Below, piece after piece: positions 43,288 through 44,030 of a stretch of DNA of 44,030 bases. Origin of the DNA: Cerioporus squamosus. Lineage: Eukaryota; Basidiomycota; Agaricomycetes; Polyporales; Polyporaceae. Position numbers and translations under genes: made by a program. Numbering within the stretch: position 1 is the first letter of the stretch; every line of letters begins with the position of its first letter. A model generated the notes under the pieces. It worked only from the letters and a program-made list of their open reading frames with translations, did no database searches and was not told the origin of the DNA. Where the stretch lies: NCBI GenBank assembly GCA_022592435.1, contig JABYQS010000248.1, positions 1-44,030 on the forward strand, read 5' to 3'.

Positions 43288-44030
43288 TCATGTCGTCCTG
43301 CGAGGGTTGATTAATACTTGGACTCCTATGTCGCGCGATCTGCCATGAACGTTAGCATGTACTGTGTTGCCCGATGTACGTCCAGAACATACGCATATTC
43401 TGCGAGCATCTCTGCTCAACTGCCCCTGTACTACCTACCCAATGCATTGTTCTTTCTTGGTCACTTGTCTGGAGCGCACGCTGGACTTGCAGCCACAACA
43501 TGCTGGACTTCGTATCTGCAGCACAAAGCCGTGGCACGTGAACACCGCGAGGACGATTGGCGCGCGGGACTTAGCTTTTCGGAGGCCACGGTCGGGCGCT
43601 CAGTACTTGGGCATGTATGCCGTTCTCCGTCTGTCCCCTTGCCGCTCTCCAGCGACTGCTGCGCTGTGCTCGAGGCTTCATATCCATCCCAGGCATCTAT
43701 TCTCGATAATTAGGTCCTCAAAACTTTGGAACCTGCTCCACGCTGGGGTGGGGGCTGGAAGAGCGACATATTGTCCCACCTCTCTCTCCCGCTCCCGCTC
43801 CCCGGTACTGCCGACCTCTCTGCATCAAAGAACGCGTTGACAACCATTTAGAAGTAATACGAGCTGGCCGGAGGGTTTACGGTCGTGATAGGCGAGCGCC
43901 GCGCGTGCGAGGTGAGTAGTCTAGGACCACAGAGGTATGTCCCGCGCCCGCCCCGATCCGCGCTGGCAGCACCCCCCCTGCATCGCTCGCCCACCAGTGC
44001 TCAGTACTCTGTGAGCTGCCCAGCAGGGCC
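43288..44030. other. Downstream of the KDZ gene
   Basis: No gene recognised; short overlapping frames only. The right terminus of the KDZ element may lie here or beyond the window. Confidence 0.45.

Overview
This window is nuclear DNA of a filamentous basidiomycete, almost certainly an Agaricomycete. Genes carry many short introns (about 41-70 bp, GT-AG with a few GC-AG), the DNA is GC-rich, and the gene content includes a CBM1-linked glucuronoyl esterase, a DUF6533-type membrane protein and a KDZ transposase with a CxC2 cysteine cluster. The CBM1 esterase points to a plant-cell-wall degrader. A wood-decay polypore is my guess, not a proof.

Layout. 1-1547: no gene seen. 1548-5483: a terminal-inverted-repeat DNA transposon carrying one large, frameshifted gene of a transposase-like family. 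5486-6095 and 14270-14879: two nearly identical 610-bp TIR elements in opposite orientation; the first abuts the transposon. Between them lie an FAD monooxygenase (6570-8087, +) and UPF2, the nonsense-mediated decay scaffold (9296-13459, -). 15858-18131: an 11-exon cytochrome P450 (+). 18471-20392: a coiled-coil protein with a long GX3 repeat (-). 20393-23577: gene-poor. 23578-25161: a probable amidohydrolase-fold protein (+). 25577-27214: secreted glucuronoyl methylesterase (-). 28393-30264: very-long-chain 3-ketoacyl-CoA reductase (-). 30807-31945: a DUF6533-like membrane protein without a visible 5' end (-).

From about 32 kb to the end the window becomes accessory: a divergent pair of low-complexity proteins (32964-35218, - and 35544-36963, +), a small basic protein (37448-38241, +) and an intact 10-exon KDZ transposase (39440-43287, +). 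The divergent pair shares one short promoter region, and the gene at 35544 carries an RNase H1 N-terminal (viroplasmin-like) domain. These four genes may form one mobile-element neighbourhood.

Gene models were built by hand from splice signals and reading phase. For the FAD monooxygenase, P450, UPF2, GX3 protein, amidohydrolase-like protein, esterase, ketoreductase, 32964-35218 gene, small basic protein and KDZ gene, the exon lengths sum to complete reading frames. Two genes (2179-5239 and 35544-36963) each need one extra base to be skipped to stay in frame. The conserved housekeeping genes look intact; the interest lies in the transposon at 1.5-5.5 kb, the paired 610-bp elements, the 32-43 kb cluster, and a P450 intron bounded by a direct repeat.
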